Of a stretch of DNA of 25,000 bases, positions 1-12,484 are shown in pieces. The notes beneath the pieces were generated by a model. It had not been told where the DNA came from. It saw nothing but the letters and a program-made list of their open reading frames with translations, and made no database searches. This stretch comes from Blastocystis sp. Blastoise (lineage: Eukaryota; Sar; Bigyra; Opalinata; Blastocystidae). The position numbers and the translations under genes were made by a program. The DNA is taken from assembly GCA_039096225.1 (NCBI GenBank), contig JBBPEB010000013.1, positions 1-25,000 on the forward strand. The letters run 5' to 3'. Every line of letters starts with the position of its first letter. The stretch's first letter is position 1.

Positions 1-7
1 TATATAC

Positions 8-936
8 ATCATAATAATAGTCAATATTAGTATTATTATAGAGTGTATTAAACCGGAAATATAAGAATTGATGAGCACTTGCGTTCTCCCTGTTATAAAC
101 CGTTAGTATAGATCCATCTTTAAAGTCACGTGGAGGACGCACACGATTAAATGCGTCACGCTATATAATAATAATAATTATTATTATAAATATATAATAA
201 CTATAAATATAATAAATAATAATAAACATAATAATATACAACAATAAATATATTAATACTAATACTATATATATAATATATACCTTAACATCGTTTTTAT
301 GTAGTTTAAACAATTTCTTAGTAGTTTTCTCTACGGCTTCTATAGTTTTACTGGCCATGTCAAATAATCCTACTAATGGTTTCATAGGAACGCCGATAAG
401 ACCACGACCCAAACCCTATAGAGGAAATAAAGGGGATATATATATTATTATTGAATACAATAAATATATTTCATTATAGATGTATATAATACATAAAACA
501 TAAATTGTATATATAATATAATATAATATAATATAATAATATGTATTATATATCCATACGTCCATAAATCCTTTGAATCCCTGCTGTTTCGCTCCTTTCA
601 TTGGCTGACTGACTACACCTGTAACGGCACTTGTGACACTCTTTACAAATCCCTCAGCACCATCTCTTATATCTATATATAATATAATATAATATAATAT
701 AATATAATATAATATAATATAATATAATATAATATAATATAATATAATATAATATAATATAATATAATATAATATAATATAATATAATATAATATAATAT
801 AATATAATATAATATAATTATATATATACCTAATAATGGGTTTTTATTTCTTTTTGTAAACATATTACTTCGTTCTCTTTTGAAGTCTTTATCTAGTGTT
901 ATCATAGTAAATACAGTACCCACACCTTTCGACATC

Positions 937-978
<42 letters not shown>

Positions 979-1816
979 GAAACAGAAATGATAACAATTA
1001 ATATTTAGGTAATATATATATATTACTAATAAAAATAAACAAAAATAGGAAATAATAATGTAATAATATATAATAATACATAATAATACATAATAAAATA
1101 ATAGGTGATACACTAATATATAATAATAAATATAATAATATACTTTAGAAGTAGTATGCCAAATACCATCAACAATACTTCCAGTAACATTCCCAACTTT
1201 ACTTAAATTGATACCATCATCATATTCAGATGCATTCAGACTGACTAATTGCTTCTGAATACTACTAATAGTATAATAGAAATCTCCAAGATAATCGGTA
1301 GATGTTAATATAGATAAACTATATAATAATAATAAGTATATAATAATAATAATAATAATCATGCTATATAATATTAATAACTATAATAATTGTATATATA
1401 TACACTTTAAGAATAATCTGTTTTTTGAAATGGACAAATAATCGCTTCCATAATTCATCTGTTCTATATATATGTTAATAATAATAATATATATATATAT
1501 ATATATACGTTAATATAGAGTCTTTTATGCATAAACTCATTATTTGCATAGAACGATTTTCAAAATTAACTCCTTTATCAGTTACCGTTAGAGAGGTTCC
1601 CGTGGTTATTTCTGAATTTGGACTAGTACTTATTGTTAATTCTATGGAAATCGGCATAATTTCAATTTCTCGAATAGAAACATATTTATTTCGTTCTATT
1701 TTTTGTAATAATAATACTATATATCGTTCTGTATATATATTTGATAATAATTGTTGTAAGGGTGTTCGATGAGTATTTTTAGATAAGAAGATAGAAGGAG
1801 TAGATATACGTAATTG

Positions 1817-1860
<44 letters not shown>

Positions 1861-2467
1861 TCTTTTCAATAATTATAAATACTTATAATATATATAAAGA
1901 AATATATATAAACTTTTCAATTATTATAGGTAATTATTATATATATATATACAGTAACATCAGCAAATGTTCGATATAATTTAAGTATAAATTGTTCATC
2001 AAGTTTTAAAATAAGTTTTTCCATTGAAAAATAACCATCATTTATATATAATGTATTATTATTATTATTTTCTATTCTATATATAATAGTATAAATAGAA
2101 TTAAAATGATTCAAAAAAAGGTATATAGTTGTCTAGCATACATTATTAAACAATTAAACATAGATAAAGAATATAAATAATAATAATAATAAAATGAATA
2201 TATATATATATATATATATATATTATTATTATTATTATTATAATTATTATTATATATACAATGTGCAGCATATATGTAGAAATGGTACATTTTGTTTGAA
2301 TTCTATTCCACATCCTGAACATTCACCTCTTCGATTAATCATTCGATACATTTCAGAATCATTTTTACCTTCTGAAATAGACTGAATACTCTTTCTATTA
2401 ATATAAACCATCGATGGGAACAAGGGAGTTGGAGTTTGGACATCAATCTATTAATAATAATAATAAT

Positions 2468-2498
<31 letters not shown>

Positions 2499-2932
2499 CT
2501 TGTAAAGAATCAATAGACAATGAGTAATTATGTTGTTGTTTTGAATATATATAATTCCCAAGAATATTATAGAAATATACATATAATAATTCTTCTGGCG
2601 TTTTATCAATTAATGATAAACCAATATATCCAATACCTATTGATAACTATATATATATATAGTATTAATAGTACTTTTGTAATGAAAATAATAATGAATA
2701 AAAATATAATATAAAATTTGAACTAGTTGTCTTTCACGATAACAGAAATAAATTATCATTAATATATATATATATATACTTCTGTATCTTGTACTGTTTT
2801 ATTTCGTTGTTTTCTGCCAAAATATGTTCTTGGCTGATTTTCTCCTGAACGGAATTCAATAATAGTATCATTTCCTTCCTTAATAATATTAACAGTCACT
2901 ATAATATATAATCAATGTTATATATAGACATA

Positions 2933-3010
<78 letters not shown>

Positions 3011-3304
3011 TTCATGTTTTCTAAGTTTCCAATTGGTTAATTCACCTGTCCATTGTTCAGTCTCTCTGTCTCTCCTTTTGTTAGTACTTTCTCTTCTTAA
3101 ATCTTTTGCCCATTTCAACATTATATCATGATCTGATGATGAAAAGATAAATTGACGATTATCTTGTTTAATAATAATAATATATGTAGTTTCAACTTGT
3201 GAGGGTTTTAATTCAAAAGTTACTAATGAGGGTAAACTTATAGATGAAGACAGTTCAATCATTTTGGATCTCCAATCTGAACTCTTTTGTGTACGTATAA
3301 GACC

Positions 3305-3343
<39 letters not shown>

Positions 3344-6300
3344 TTGATTATATAACAAAAAAAAAAATAAATTATACTAACATTAAAAAGACAAAAAAGT
3401 CAAATATATATATATATATACGTCTTTCAAATAGTGTGCATATAAGTTCATCTGGATTATCATAATTACTACATATATCTCTTAATTGCATTAATGTAGG
3501 ATATTCTATTCCACGAGAAAAGGATTCTACTGATATATAATCTAATTTCATTTGTAAATCCTATATATATATATGACATAATATTCAAATCATAATAAAT
3601 ATATATATATATTATATACATAATCATCTTCTGTTTTCTTCTGTTTATTCCAAATTTGAGATTTTAAGATAATTTCAGCTTCTGCTAACGGTATTCCTTG
3701 CAACATTGATCTACCACCTATAATAATAAATATAATAATAAATATAATATTAATTATAATAATAAATATAATAACTATAATAATAATAAAATAATAAATA
3801 TAATAATTTATATAATAACTAAAATAATAACTATAATAATAACTATAATAATAACTATATATACCAGCTTTTCTATTTGATTTATGTATATATAAGAATT
3901 CAGGGCATAAAACTAATTCTCGTTTAACCCATATACCATTCTTATATATACGGAATATATTAGTACGTAATATATTCTCTGTAACAGGTAATTTCACATC
4001 AATTTTAAAAGTATAAGATTTATTTTCATCTTCAAGATTAAATTGATGACAATGTTTATTACTTTCCCATGGGAATAGAACCATTAAAGAAACATCTGTA
4101 TCATTATTATATTTATATATATAATCTTGATAACTATTAGCTGGAAGTAATTCATATTCATTTCTTATTCTTCTATTTTCTTCTTTTGGAGGTATTTGTG
4201 CATATTGAATAGGGAAATAACAATAGTTTCTTAATACACAAGAAATACAAGCATGATGGAAGGAGAAAGAGAGAATATAAGAAGAAGAAGAAGTATACAT
4301 TACATCACATGTTAATATCTATATGAATAAGAATAGAAATAGAAAGAGATTCATAATGTTTATTGAACAAGAATATATAAAAAGAGTTGAAAAAAAAATA
4401 TTATATATTTATAATATAAATATATATATAAATGAATATACTAATAATAATAAATATATATATATATACTGCATCAGTTCCTTCTTTCTTATTTTGTCTT
4501 GGAATTCGAATAGAATACTTTTTGGTTTCTTCAATTTTAAAAGGATATGAAAATGACCAAAGATTTGTTTTTAAAGATAAATTGGAATATATATTGTTAT
4601 TATTATTACCATTACCATTAAATGGAACGATATTATTTGATGAATATGACAATTCTGAAGAATTTGAAGTATTTTGTAAAATAGTGATACATAATTCTCT
4701 TGAATTTGATTGGCTAATCCAATGTAACGGTCCACATGATTTTAGTGGTAAATAACAATAATAATCAGAATCTGTGAAATTTATAAGTAATTGAACATTG
4801 GTAGTATTATGTAGATAATATTGAGGATATAAAGATAAAGATTTATCACAAATATTATCAATATCAGACTATATATATATAACGTAATACTTATTTGAAG
4901 AGTATAAATTGATAAGATAGATAAAGAAATAATAAATAATTTATAATAATATTATATATAATAATATATATATACTTGTTTCTGGGAAAGAACTAGATTG
5001 TATTGGAATGCGACTGGTTCCATAACTTTATTAATTATTTGATTTTGTGGGTTTTTTAATGGTATTTCAAAGATTGATGGATCTAAGGCATCGAATGAAG
5101 AAGTACTTGCTGGGGAGGAAAGAATCGGTGTTTGGAGGGTGGATGACGATGATACGACACTAAGTGGCTTTGATAGATTATAATAATATACTATATATAT
5201 AGTAAATAGTATAAATATGTTGTGAAAGATTTATATATATTAATAGTATAATATATTATATAAATTATATATATTATATATACATTGTGTAAGAAGTGAG
5301 ATATCCGAATAGTGTTTTTTCTTCCATTTCATTAGTTATCCAATAGGATAAGTCTGTATATTGTTCATTTTGAGGGTTACAAATAGAAATAGAAGAAGGA
5401 TCTGAAAATGTAACACAAGGATATGTACTTTCGTACTATATATAATAATAATAATGTAATATATATAATATAATAGTATATAATATAATATAATATAATA
5501 TAATATAATAATATATAATATAAAGCATAAAATATAATATATTAGTATATATATACATGTTTATAGAATCGTATATTATCATGTATTTTATGTCGAAGTG
5601 CTAAATGCATCCAAGAATGATTTTCTTTTAAATTCTCTTTAATATCTTCTTTTGTTATGGTTATTAATGAATATAAATAATTCAATATCGAAATTCCCAT
5701 GGTAATCTCTCGTTTTTCATGTTCAACATCAAGCCATTTATAATCATATATAGAAAGATATTTTGGATTATTATATAATGATTTTGATACATATTCTAAA
5801 AGTTCTTCAAAAGTACTATTTTTCTCAATATGTAAATATAATGATTCTTTTATATTTGTAGGTAATGTAACACGAATATAAATCATACTCCTGTGGGGAA
5901 AGATGCTTGAATCGCGATAATCGAGTGGATCCCGACGGTTTTCGAAGAAATGTAAAAGTGATATTGCTTTTTCTTCAAAGTTAAATGAATATGTTGAATT
6001 ACTATATATATATATATTAGTTATATATTTATATTAAAAACAAAAAAGTTATATTAACATAATAATAATAATATTAAAGTTATAAATAATATATATACTT
6101 AATTGGAACTGTTTTAAACATTTGTTTTTTACTTTTTCTTCTTCTCAAAACAGATTTTTCTATGGGAATATCAATATTTTGAGGAATAAATTGATCAGAT
6201 TCATGGGGATTACAAACAGAAGCAAAAGAAGGACATCGTGATGAATTTTTTATTGTATTTAAGGGAATCATAGTATTAGTAGATAGATTATTATTTGATA

Positions 6301-7410
6301 GATTACTGTTTGATAGATTACTATTTGATAGATTACTATTTGATAGATTACTAGTAGATAGATTACTATTTGAGGAATATATATTATTATTATTATTATT
6401 GTCATCATTAATAGAAATAATAGATGATTGTGAATATAACGGAGATATAATATTACTAGAAGATAGAGGAGGAGTAATATATATATCATTATCTTTTATA
6501 TTACTAAGTAAACTTCTTTGAGAGGGATAAGGTGACGCATCATTTGTCAGAGTCATCATATTATTGACATTAGAAGATAAAGTTAATTGACTATTATTAT
6601 TATAAGACAAATAGGGAGGAGTACTATATGAATATGTATTATTATTATATATATTATTAATATCATCAGGAGCTATTTTATAATAATGGAAATTATTATA
6701 ATAATCAATTCCATCGGACTCAATTTCTGCGGGAATTGGATTTATTGGAGGTAATAATGATTCAGATGTTCCCCATCGATACTATAAATAGTATTTAATA
6801 ATAAGTATAATAATAAGTATAATAATAAGTATAATAATAAGTATAATAATAATAAGTATAATAATATATACTTTTAAAGGTATAGAAGTATAGTTTGTAA
6901 GCATATAATGACTGTATATATATATATATCTTCAATATCATATTTCATATAACACACAAAAGGAGGAATAATAGAAGACATTGTATTTGGGGCAAAAGCT
7001 ATAATAGAATAATAATAAGATATATAATATATGACAATATATGACAATATACATAAATATATTTATATACGACATTTTTCTAATTTAATATTTTGAACAA
7101 TATGTCCGTTAGGATTATTAGGATCATGTAACGGCTCATCATGTGACCAACGATATCCTTCAATATTAATTCTTAAATACATAACATCTGTTGCATTATC
7201 TCCTATATATACTTGTTCTGATTCTTCACTCTTTAATACTCCACGTGTTTTTAATACTTCAAATGGACCGTAAAATGCATAATTAAGAGGTAATGGCAAA
7301 TTATTATGTATCTATATATATATGATATTAAATATGAATAAAATTATCATATATTTAATTTAAATTGAATCATAATAATAATAAATAAAAATAAATAAAA
7401 AATAAGAGAA

Positions 7411-7455
<45 letters not shown>

Positions 7456-8189
7456 ATAAGCTGGTGTAAGAACAATATCCATAGTATGTCTATATATATA
7501 AGCAGCATGACTTGTATGAATAGATTCTGTATTATCAACTTTGGGAGATGTAAACTTACGCTAGGGAAGGAGAAGGAATATATATATATATAATAGACAT
7601 AATAATAATATATCATAAATAAATAAATAAATAAATAAAAACAATAAAAAATATATAACATATATATATATATATACCTTTAAATAGCAATACCAACTTT
7701 GTTTTTCTTCATTTTTCTTTAAGCATATAGATTGAATACGTTTACATTTTCCATGTGTTCTTGTTTGTGTATCGACTTTCAAATTCATCTTTTCTCGTTC
7801 TTTAGTAATATTATTATTCTTTAAAACTGTATATAACCGTGATTCTGAGGTCATTTCAGGTATTGAATCTATAGATATAGGATCACTCCATTCACTATCA
7901 ATTCCTTCTTGCTTTGGTCGTATCATAAATTCAAATGATTGATAAGAATATACAAGAGGAATAGGTATACATTCACCAGGATAAATAGATAATATTTCTT
8001 GACAATTGAATGTTTCTGAAGATGGCTGAATATGAGAGGAAGATCGTCGATGAGTAAAATCTGATGAATTCTGTTGGATATTTGTACTGAGTACATTATT
8101 AGTAGGTGAAGAAGTAAAGATAGATGGGGGATTCAGAACAGTATTACCATCATTAATCATACTGTAATTATTAGTATTAGTATTTGAGA

Positions 8190-8223
<34 letters not shown>

Positions 8224-8272
8224 TGAGATATAATTATTGTTATTATTATTATTATTATTTGAGATATAATTA

Positions 8273-8325
<53 letters not shown>

Positions 8326-9765
8326 TATTGAATTTGAAGAATTATTTGTAGAAGATAGCTTTTGTATATAAGGATATAATTCTATAATTCTATTTGTATT
8401 ATTTATAATTCTGACAGGACTATTTATATGTACAGTAATACATTCACAATTCTGTTCAAAATATACATATATAAATTCATTAGTAACTGGTATATATTGA
8501 CGAATAGTTGAGTTGTATTGTTTTTCATAGGATGGTATGGAATCAGAAAACAATGGAATTATATAGGTTTCTATATTTATATTCATTCATAAATATATAA
8601 TAATATTAATAGTATATACAAAAATTAATAATAAAAAAATATAATAAATAAAATAAATATAATAAATATAATAAATATAATAAATATAATAAATAAAATA
8701 AATAAAATAAATAAAATAAATAAAATAAATATAATAAATATAATAAATAAATATAATGAATATATATACTTTCAGGTATAACTTCAACTGGTTTCATTTT
8801 ATATGTACCTCCATCTATATCAATAGCATGTATTGAGAAATAGAGAATATTTTGATGTTTCTCCTTTTTTTGTGTTTCTCTATAATTTGAATTTGACTCC
8901 AGAATAGAATATGAAATAATATCCTGTTTCTTCATAGTTCTAATTGAAGGAGAAGAAAGAGAAACATGAGGAGAATAAGTAATAGAAACGGATAGTAAAG
9001 ATTGAGTATTATTTTGTATACTATATAAATTTTTATATAATGATTAATATAAAAATGATGAAGAATAGTAGAAACAAATATAAATAATAATATTATATAT
9101 ATAATAGATAAAATTGCAAAGTGAATAATTAAGAATAATCCCTTTTATAAAAATATATATATATACAATAGAAAATAGTAATACTGTATACAAAAATAAA
9201 TATAAATAAATAAATAATAAATAACATTATAATATATATACATGAATGGTCCACTTTGCTGTTCATTTTGTTTATGTTCATCAGGATAAAGAATAGTATT
9301 ATTAAGTATATATATAAGTGACATTGGTAAATTTATATTAATACCTTCAAAATTCTGAATATTTATAAGATTCTTACTATATAAATATATATATAAATTT
9401 CAATAATAATTTGATATATGAATATATATAAATAAAAGTATATATAAATATATATAATACAATTTATTATTATTTTGCCGAAATTCTAAAAAAAAAAGCT
9501 CAATAAGTGGTTCCATCTCTTTCTTATTCAAATTATAATAATTAATTGAATTATATAACTCTGCAACAATTGATGTATTCTATATATATATGTATATATC
9601 TATCTATCTATATATATATATATACACCTCAAAGTCAAGATTACTTGCATAATTATATTCATTTGTACTATATAACAATCAATATAATAAATATAATAAA
9701 TACAATAAATATTTCATATATATACATTATAGAGCCATAACTCATTCTATTACTTTCATCATCAT
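8..9765 (-). CDS. VPS13-family bridge-like lipid-transfer protein, C-terminal part, 30 exons, partial at both ends
   Basis: VPS13 proteins form a hydrophobic groove that moves glycerolipids between organelle membranes. Exons, in gene order: 9726-9765, 9628-9667, 9461-9579, 9242-9376, 8770-9020, 7678-8570, 7453-7560, 7071-7311, 6956-6998, 6872-6911, 6099-6781, 5557-6001, 5284-5435, 4976-5159, 4470-4868, 3865-4318, 3620-3717, 3422-3560, 3010-3303, 2780-2898, 2500-2646, 2260-2447, 1953-2076, 1509-1816, 1404-1463, 1144-1318, 830-935, 560-672, 284-415, 8-160. Phases join with no stop (6,383 nt). Exons 9765-4470 look like the VPS13 adaptor-binding (VAB/SHR-BD) repeats, with N-terminal-of-repeat motifs such as PAYIIHNNLPLPL and IRPKQEGIDSEWSDPI. 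Exons 4318-3010 carry a split PH-like fold. Exon 2500-2646 has the family signature GIGYIGLSLIDKTPEELLYV, followed by LQIDVQTPTPLFP. Exons 1463-284 give the C-terminal helical (DH-like/ATG2_C) region with GLGRGLIGVPMKPLVGLFD. The last exon (RVRPPRDFKDGSILTVY) begins the C-terminal PH domain. Two junctions are uncertain (6912-6955 and 5160-5190). The N-terminal chorein half is absent from the window. Confidence 0.87.
673..829. repeat. TATAA pentanucleotide microsatellite filling one VPS13 intron
   Basis: From about 676 to 820 the plus strand repeats the 5-bp unit ATATA/TATAA almost without error. The repeat occupies nearly the whole intron between the exon ending LLD and the exon beginning IRDGAEGF. 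In the minus-strand frame it reads as a false IILYY repeat peptide. Confidence 0.9.
1817..1858. repeat. TA dinucleotide tract at an intron 3' end
   Basis: About 40 bp of uninterrupted TA form the acceptor side of the intron 1817-1952 of the VPS13 gene. Similar shorter TA tracts lie at 936-976, 2980-3006, 3304-3327, 7413-7451 and 12461-12484. Confidence 0.85.
2930..3007. repeat. AAAT tetranucleotide tract followed by a TA tract
   Basis: A run of about twelve AAAT units (2932-2980) passes directly into a TA run that ends at the GC donor of the intron 2899-3009. Both lie inside that intron. Confidence 0.85.
6285..6372 (-). repeat. 15-bp coding repeat giving SNLSN units in VPS13
   Basis: The unit GATAGATTACTATTT recurs about six times on the plus strand, with small changes at the ends. 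Read on the minus strand in the VPS13 frame it encodes repeating NLSNS / NLSNN. It lies in the 6099-6781 exon, in a low-complexity linker between VAB-like blocks, so copy number may vary between alleles without breaking the frame. Confidence 0.85.
8187..8325 (-). repeat. Poly-asparagine tracts (AAT codons) in VPS13
   Basis: Three runs of ATT on the plus strand (AAT on the coding strand) are separated by short YISN spacers. They encode three asparagine tracts in the 7678-8570 exon. The tracts are in frame and lie between structured VAB-like segments. Confidence 0.9.
8640..8760. repeat. AATAAATAT-type microsatellite within a VPS13 intron
   Basis: Tandem AATAAATAT and AATAAAATA units fill most of the 3' half of the intron 8571-8769. 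Any peptide read through it (repeated YIYYIYF) is artefactual. Confidence 0.85.
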
Positions 9766-12162
9766 CTATATATATATAATAATAATAAATAAAAAAAAAA
9801 TAATAATAATTTAAGAATCAACTTAATTATTAAAAAAGATTAATGATAAGCAAATAAAAAATAGACAGTAAACGATACAAGCCACGATAGTAACATAATA
9901 TCAAATAAAACAATACATAAATAAAAAATAATAATAATTGCACATCTCATACATACTCTATTTTTAATATTACATCATAATCATTTCAAGATACAATCTT
10001 AAGTCACATCAGACTCAAACAAAGACCTATATGCAAAAATAAAAAATATATAATGCATTAATTAATTAGGAAAAAATTATAAAACATACTAATCATTGAT
10101 TTGTATATAATAAAATATATAGATGATACAAAATATATACAATACTAATAAATGACATGGATTGACCACTTTTAAAGAATTCTTTCTGATTATGAATATG
10201 TTTTTATAGAAGGTTTATAACAACATAATTCCCATAATTAATTTTTTGAACTGTTTTCTTTTTTTTAAACACAATTAATTTATTATATATTCACTTGACA
10301 GATCATACACATCACTAAACACGCTGCTTTATTGAACCAAGACATTTTAAATTTATGATGAAGAAAACAAGCTGATTTTGTCAAAATCACTGATTACTAA
10401 AATGATCTGTTAAAATAATCAATTTGTATACAGCAAAGTCTGGAATAGTAGAGAAGTATTGAAATGATCTCAAAATAAGGTGTTTTTTCACAGATGGGAA
10501 AGAAGTGCGTATATCCGGCTTATTTTAAATTTTCTGATATAGCCAAAGGTCTTTTGTCTAAAATAAATCGACACAATAAGCTAAGAGTCTTTATAAGCCT
10601 AAAAAGCTATCAAATATAAATTTTCTCAGTTTTGAACGAGAAAATTATTCCCGTAAATATTTTAAAAATGCAAAACTCTGGTCTGATTGCCCATGGAATA
10701 AATGGGCTCGGTTCAATTTTTCAGTGTAAAAAAATATAATTTTTTGACTTTTTGGCTGAATTTTGGTTTTGACACATAGAGGTCTTTTTATTCACTTTTA
10801 CACATTCTTGTGACTTTCAGAGGGTCTAAACTTTAAACAGAGCAACAAGAGGTTTTAAAATATTGACCCCATTATTTGTCGGAATTACGACTTAAAACAA
10901 AAGAAAAACGTTTTGGATATTGTGTGACCCTCTGTAAACAAAAATTAATGTCAATTCTTTGTTAAAATATGTCTAATAGGGTTTTTAAGTCTAAATCAAA
11001 AGTCAACTGAAAAAAGTGTCAAAATTTTGTCAAAATTCACGATTTTTGCCTAAGTCTCTAAAACTACTCTATTTTTAGTGGCTGAACAAATTTTGAACTG
11101 AAACAAGCCAATCATGTGATTTAAAATGATGAAACCAGAATAACAGTGTAAAACACTCATCCACAATATTTTTCAAAGTTCTTTTAGTAAAGTGTTTATA
11201 TAGACATATAATGTATAAAATGAAAGTCAACTTCTTGAATCTCTTATTTTAGGACAGTCTTTAAAACATTTTGACAAATAGAGAACATTTAACTTGTTAT
11301 TTAAAGCTAATATTTTAAGAGTAGACTTGACTTGGATGAATATAAACAACAGCCAACACTTTAAACATTTTAAGACATACTTTACATTTTGCCGATACAC
11401 TTTGACCTTCATAATTTTGACTCTCCTTTTAATATAGTATAGAGTTATAAGTCTAGTTTATTAAATAAAACTTATTATATTGAATCTCTCACTCTAAGAC
11501 CACTTAATTCACACTTTTCAAAATTGTGACACTCAAACTCGTTATTTTAAGACTTTGTTTTAACTATAGTAGTTTGATGACCTATTGATTACTATGATAC
11601 AATATTAGTCGATTATAAGAAGATCGAAGAAAATATGGATCACTCAATAATCGTCCTCAGGAGCTCAAAATTGGTACACCTAGGTTTTTCGACCTCCTGA
11701 ATCAGAATATCATGTCAAATTAAGAATCTAAATTTGACCGTTAAGGTCTCACGTGTTCAATATGAAAAAGTATTAAAAAATAGATAAATATAAAGAATAA
11801 ACACGGATAACGTATATTGTGGGATTGAGAAAAAATCAAGTTTACCCCATGTTTATTTTTCAATTGTCTGGTCAACAATTTTTATCGGGATGATCCCAAA
11901 GAGCCAATCAAAAACGACTCAAAAATCATATTTTCTGTTTTTTTATTAATAACTTTTTAATTATAAATAATATCGCTTAACCAAATATATGTTGCAAAAC
12001 TACACGTTATATCGTATTGAACTGTGTTTCAACCAAAAGTTAACTCCCCGTAAGTTTAGAGGAGTTGAGGCTACAAACTATAGTATATAGTAGCCAATCA
12101 AATGCATTTTCCAAAAACTGACCAATGGGAATTTTTTTGCCTATTCTCATATATATAGTAAT
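9766..12162. other. Non-coding region between VPS13 and the transposase, including a less AT-rich block
   Basis: I see no convincing gene here. The first part (9766-10480) is plain AT-rich sequence. A TATAG acceptor on the minus strand near 10028 is followed by a short open stretch ending LFESDVT-stop, but no upstream exon supports it. From about 10480 to 12130 the sequence changes character: TA runs vanish, G and C become visibly more frequent, and stops interrupt all frames. This block could be decayed mobile DNA or the left flank of the transposon that carries the 12486-15039 transposase. A 9-bp inverted pair CAGAGGGTC / GACCCTCTG sits at 10818 and 10926. No tRNA or rRNA was recognised. 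Confidence 0.6.
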
Positions 12163-12449
12163 GATATTATACATATATATATATTATACATATTATACAT
12201 ATTATACATATTATACATATTATATGGCTATAATATATCTATTGTATACCTATTATATATCTATTATGTATCTATAATATATTTATTATATATCTAATAT
12301 ATGTCTATTATATGGCTATAATATATCTATTGTATACCTATTATATATTTATTATATATTTATTATATATCTATTATACATCTATTATATATCTATTATA
12401 CATCTATTATGTACCTATAATATATCTATTATACATCTATTATGTATTT

Positions 12450-12478
<29 letters not shown>
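12163..12478. repeat. AT-satellite of degenerate TATTATACAT / TATTATATATCTA units
   Basis: The plus strand starts with a 10-bp unit (TATTATACAT, about five copies, 12180-12225). It continues with longer, variable units built from CTATTATATAT, CTATTATACAT and CTATTATGTAT, and ends in a pure TA run and TATAG at 12485. It directly precedes the transposase reading frame. It may form an intron or simply the 5' flank. Confidence 0.8.

Positions 12479-12484
<6 letters not shown>

Larger units (their letters stand above)
161..9725 (-). other. Set of 29 short TA-rich introns in the VPS13 gene
   Basis: Introns (window coordinates): 161-283, 416-559, 673-829, 936-1143, 1319-1403, 1464-1508, 1817-1952, 2077-2259, 2448-2499, 2647-2779, 2899-3009, 3304-3421, 3561-3619, 3718-3864, 4319-4469, 4869-4975, 5160-5283, 5436-5556, 6002-6098, 6782-6871, 6912-6955, 6999-7070, 7312-7452, 7561-7677, 8571-8769, 9021-9241, 9377-9460, 9580-9627, 9668-9725. 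Length is about 44-221 bp. Most read GTATAT at the 5' end and TATAG at the 3' end (seen on the plus strand as CTATA...ATATAC). Exceptions: 416-559 starts GTATGG, 9580-9627 starts GTGTAT, 2899-3009 starts GC, 7561-7677 ends CCCTAG, 6912-6955 is doubtful. Boundaries were chosen because each one keeps the reading frame into the next exon; no transcript was available. Confidence 0.8.

Noticed and set aside
4432-4755. Plus-strand ORF of 107 codons
   Set aside because: It overlaps a VPS13 exon and an intron on the other strand; the minus-strand reading fits phase and family motifs.
6285-6372. Regular 15-bp repeats considered as a CRISPR-like array
   Set aside because: Units are contiguous without spacers and are in frame with VPS13 coding sequence in a eukaryotic gene.
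9981-10028. Possible last exon (minus strand) ending LFESDVT after a TATAG acceptor
   Set aside because: No upstream exon in a compatible phase was found, and the open stretch is under ten codons.
11227-11412. 61-codon minus-strand ORF with several Cys and Lys
   Set aside because: It sits in the non-coding block, has no motif and begins and ends without splice-like or start context; chance is the better explanation.
11653-11702. Inverted pair TCAGGAG / CTCCTGA as a terminator or RNA hairpin
   Set aside because: The stem is only 7 bp with a loop of about 30 and no adjacent gene; it may be chance.
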